Source: Advenella mimigardefordensis DPN7
GTDB taxonomy: Bacteria > Pseudomonadota > Gammaproteobacteria > Burkholderiales > Burkholderiaceae_B
DNA: 64,000 nucleotides
Direction of reading: 5' to 3'
Assembly: GCF_000521505.1 (NCBI RefSeq)
Contig: NZ_CP003915.1
Span: forward strand, 1,984,001-2,048,000
Of the stretch, positions 63,962 to 64,000 are shown in pieces. A model generated the notes under the pieces. The model ran no database searches. It was not told where the DNA came from and saw only the letters and a list, made by a program, of their open reading frames with translations. Within the stretch, counting starts at the first letter, position 1; each line of letters opens with the position of its first letter. A program made the position numbers and the translations under genes.

Positions 63962-64000
63962 ATGAGCACTAAAGGGCAATCACTACAAGATCCTTTCCTG
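63962..64000 (+). CDS. hfq: RNA chaperone Hfq, first 13 codons
   Basis: Only MSTKGQSLQDPFL is seen before the window ends. This matches the N-terminus of beta-proteobacterial Hfq, the Sm-like hexamer that joins small RNAs to mRNAs. GGAG lies at about 63950. The 128-bp gap after hisC must hold its promoter; a weak AGCA/TGCT hairpin with seven T residues lies at about 63842-63862. Confidence 0.88.
   Translation, partial: MSTKGQSLQDPFL

Overview
The window is a bacterial chromosome segment of moderate G+C with dense, short-spaced operons. Gene content points to a betaproteobacterium of the Alcaligenaceae (Bordetella/Achromobacter/Advenella relatives). The reasons are six Bug/TctC-type periplasmic receptors (five without transporter partners), the right-hand order ndk-rlmN-rodZ-ispG-hisS-yfgM-bamB-der-hisC-hfq, and a compact hpa pathway. 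The genus is an inference from gene content; I did no database comparison.

Left third (1-15800), accessory catabolism and uptake. It opens with the C-terminal end of a diaminopropionate ammonia-lyase-like PLP enzyme. Next come a LysR regulator, an enolase-superfamily enzyme and a complete tripartite tricarboxylate transporter (tctC-tctB-tctA). Beyond a two-way terminator lies a LysR gene divergent from a nine-gene run: hydantoinase-like amidohydrolase, four-gene polar amino acid ABC importer, DapA-like aldolase, hydantoin/Asp-Glu racemase, FAD-linked dehydrogenase and a short-chain dehydrogenase without the usual YxxxK. Together they look like a pathway for a cyclic amide or amino-acid-like compound that I cannot name.

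Middle (15850-43150), aromatic degradation. On the minus strand is a nearly complete homoprotocatechuate (3,4-dihydroxyphenylacetate) meta-cleavage cluster, hpaG1-G2-[bug]-E-[bug]-D-F-H-gabD-I-R. A long inverted repeat just upstream of hpaG1 is the probable HpaR operator. No 4-hydroxyphenylacetate hydroxylase is present. Instead a plus-strand aminotransferase / ThDP decarboxylase / aldehyde dehydrogenase operon could make arylacetates from aromatic amino acids. Then come two orphan Bug receptors, an IclR regulator, and a ring-hydroxylating dioxygenase operon: ferredoxin reductase, alpha subunit, diol dehydrogenase, beta subunit, a 56-residue unknown protein, and a class II aldolase/decarboxylase broken by one frameshift. 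An FAD monooxygenase and a LysR gene follow. Five TCCG-N5-CGGA palindromes, three before the dioxygenase operon and two before the Bug pair, suggest one IclR regulon.

Right third (44000-64000), stress and housekeeping. ectR-ectA-ectB-ectC-ectD make and hydroxylate ectoine, starting from a near-consensus promoter overlapped by a palindrome and ending at a clear terminator. A zeta-toxin-like P-loop protein with a small overlapping upstream gene follows, then an aldo/keto reductase bracketed by short tandem repeats, an OsmC protein with its own terminator, and valS. Divergent from valS is the conserved core run from ndk to the first codons of hfq. I found no rRNA or tRNA genes, CRISPR arrays, insertion sequences or prophage genes.
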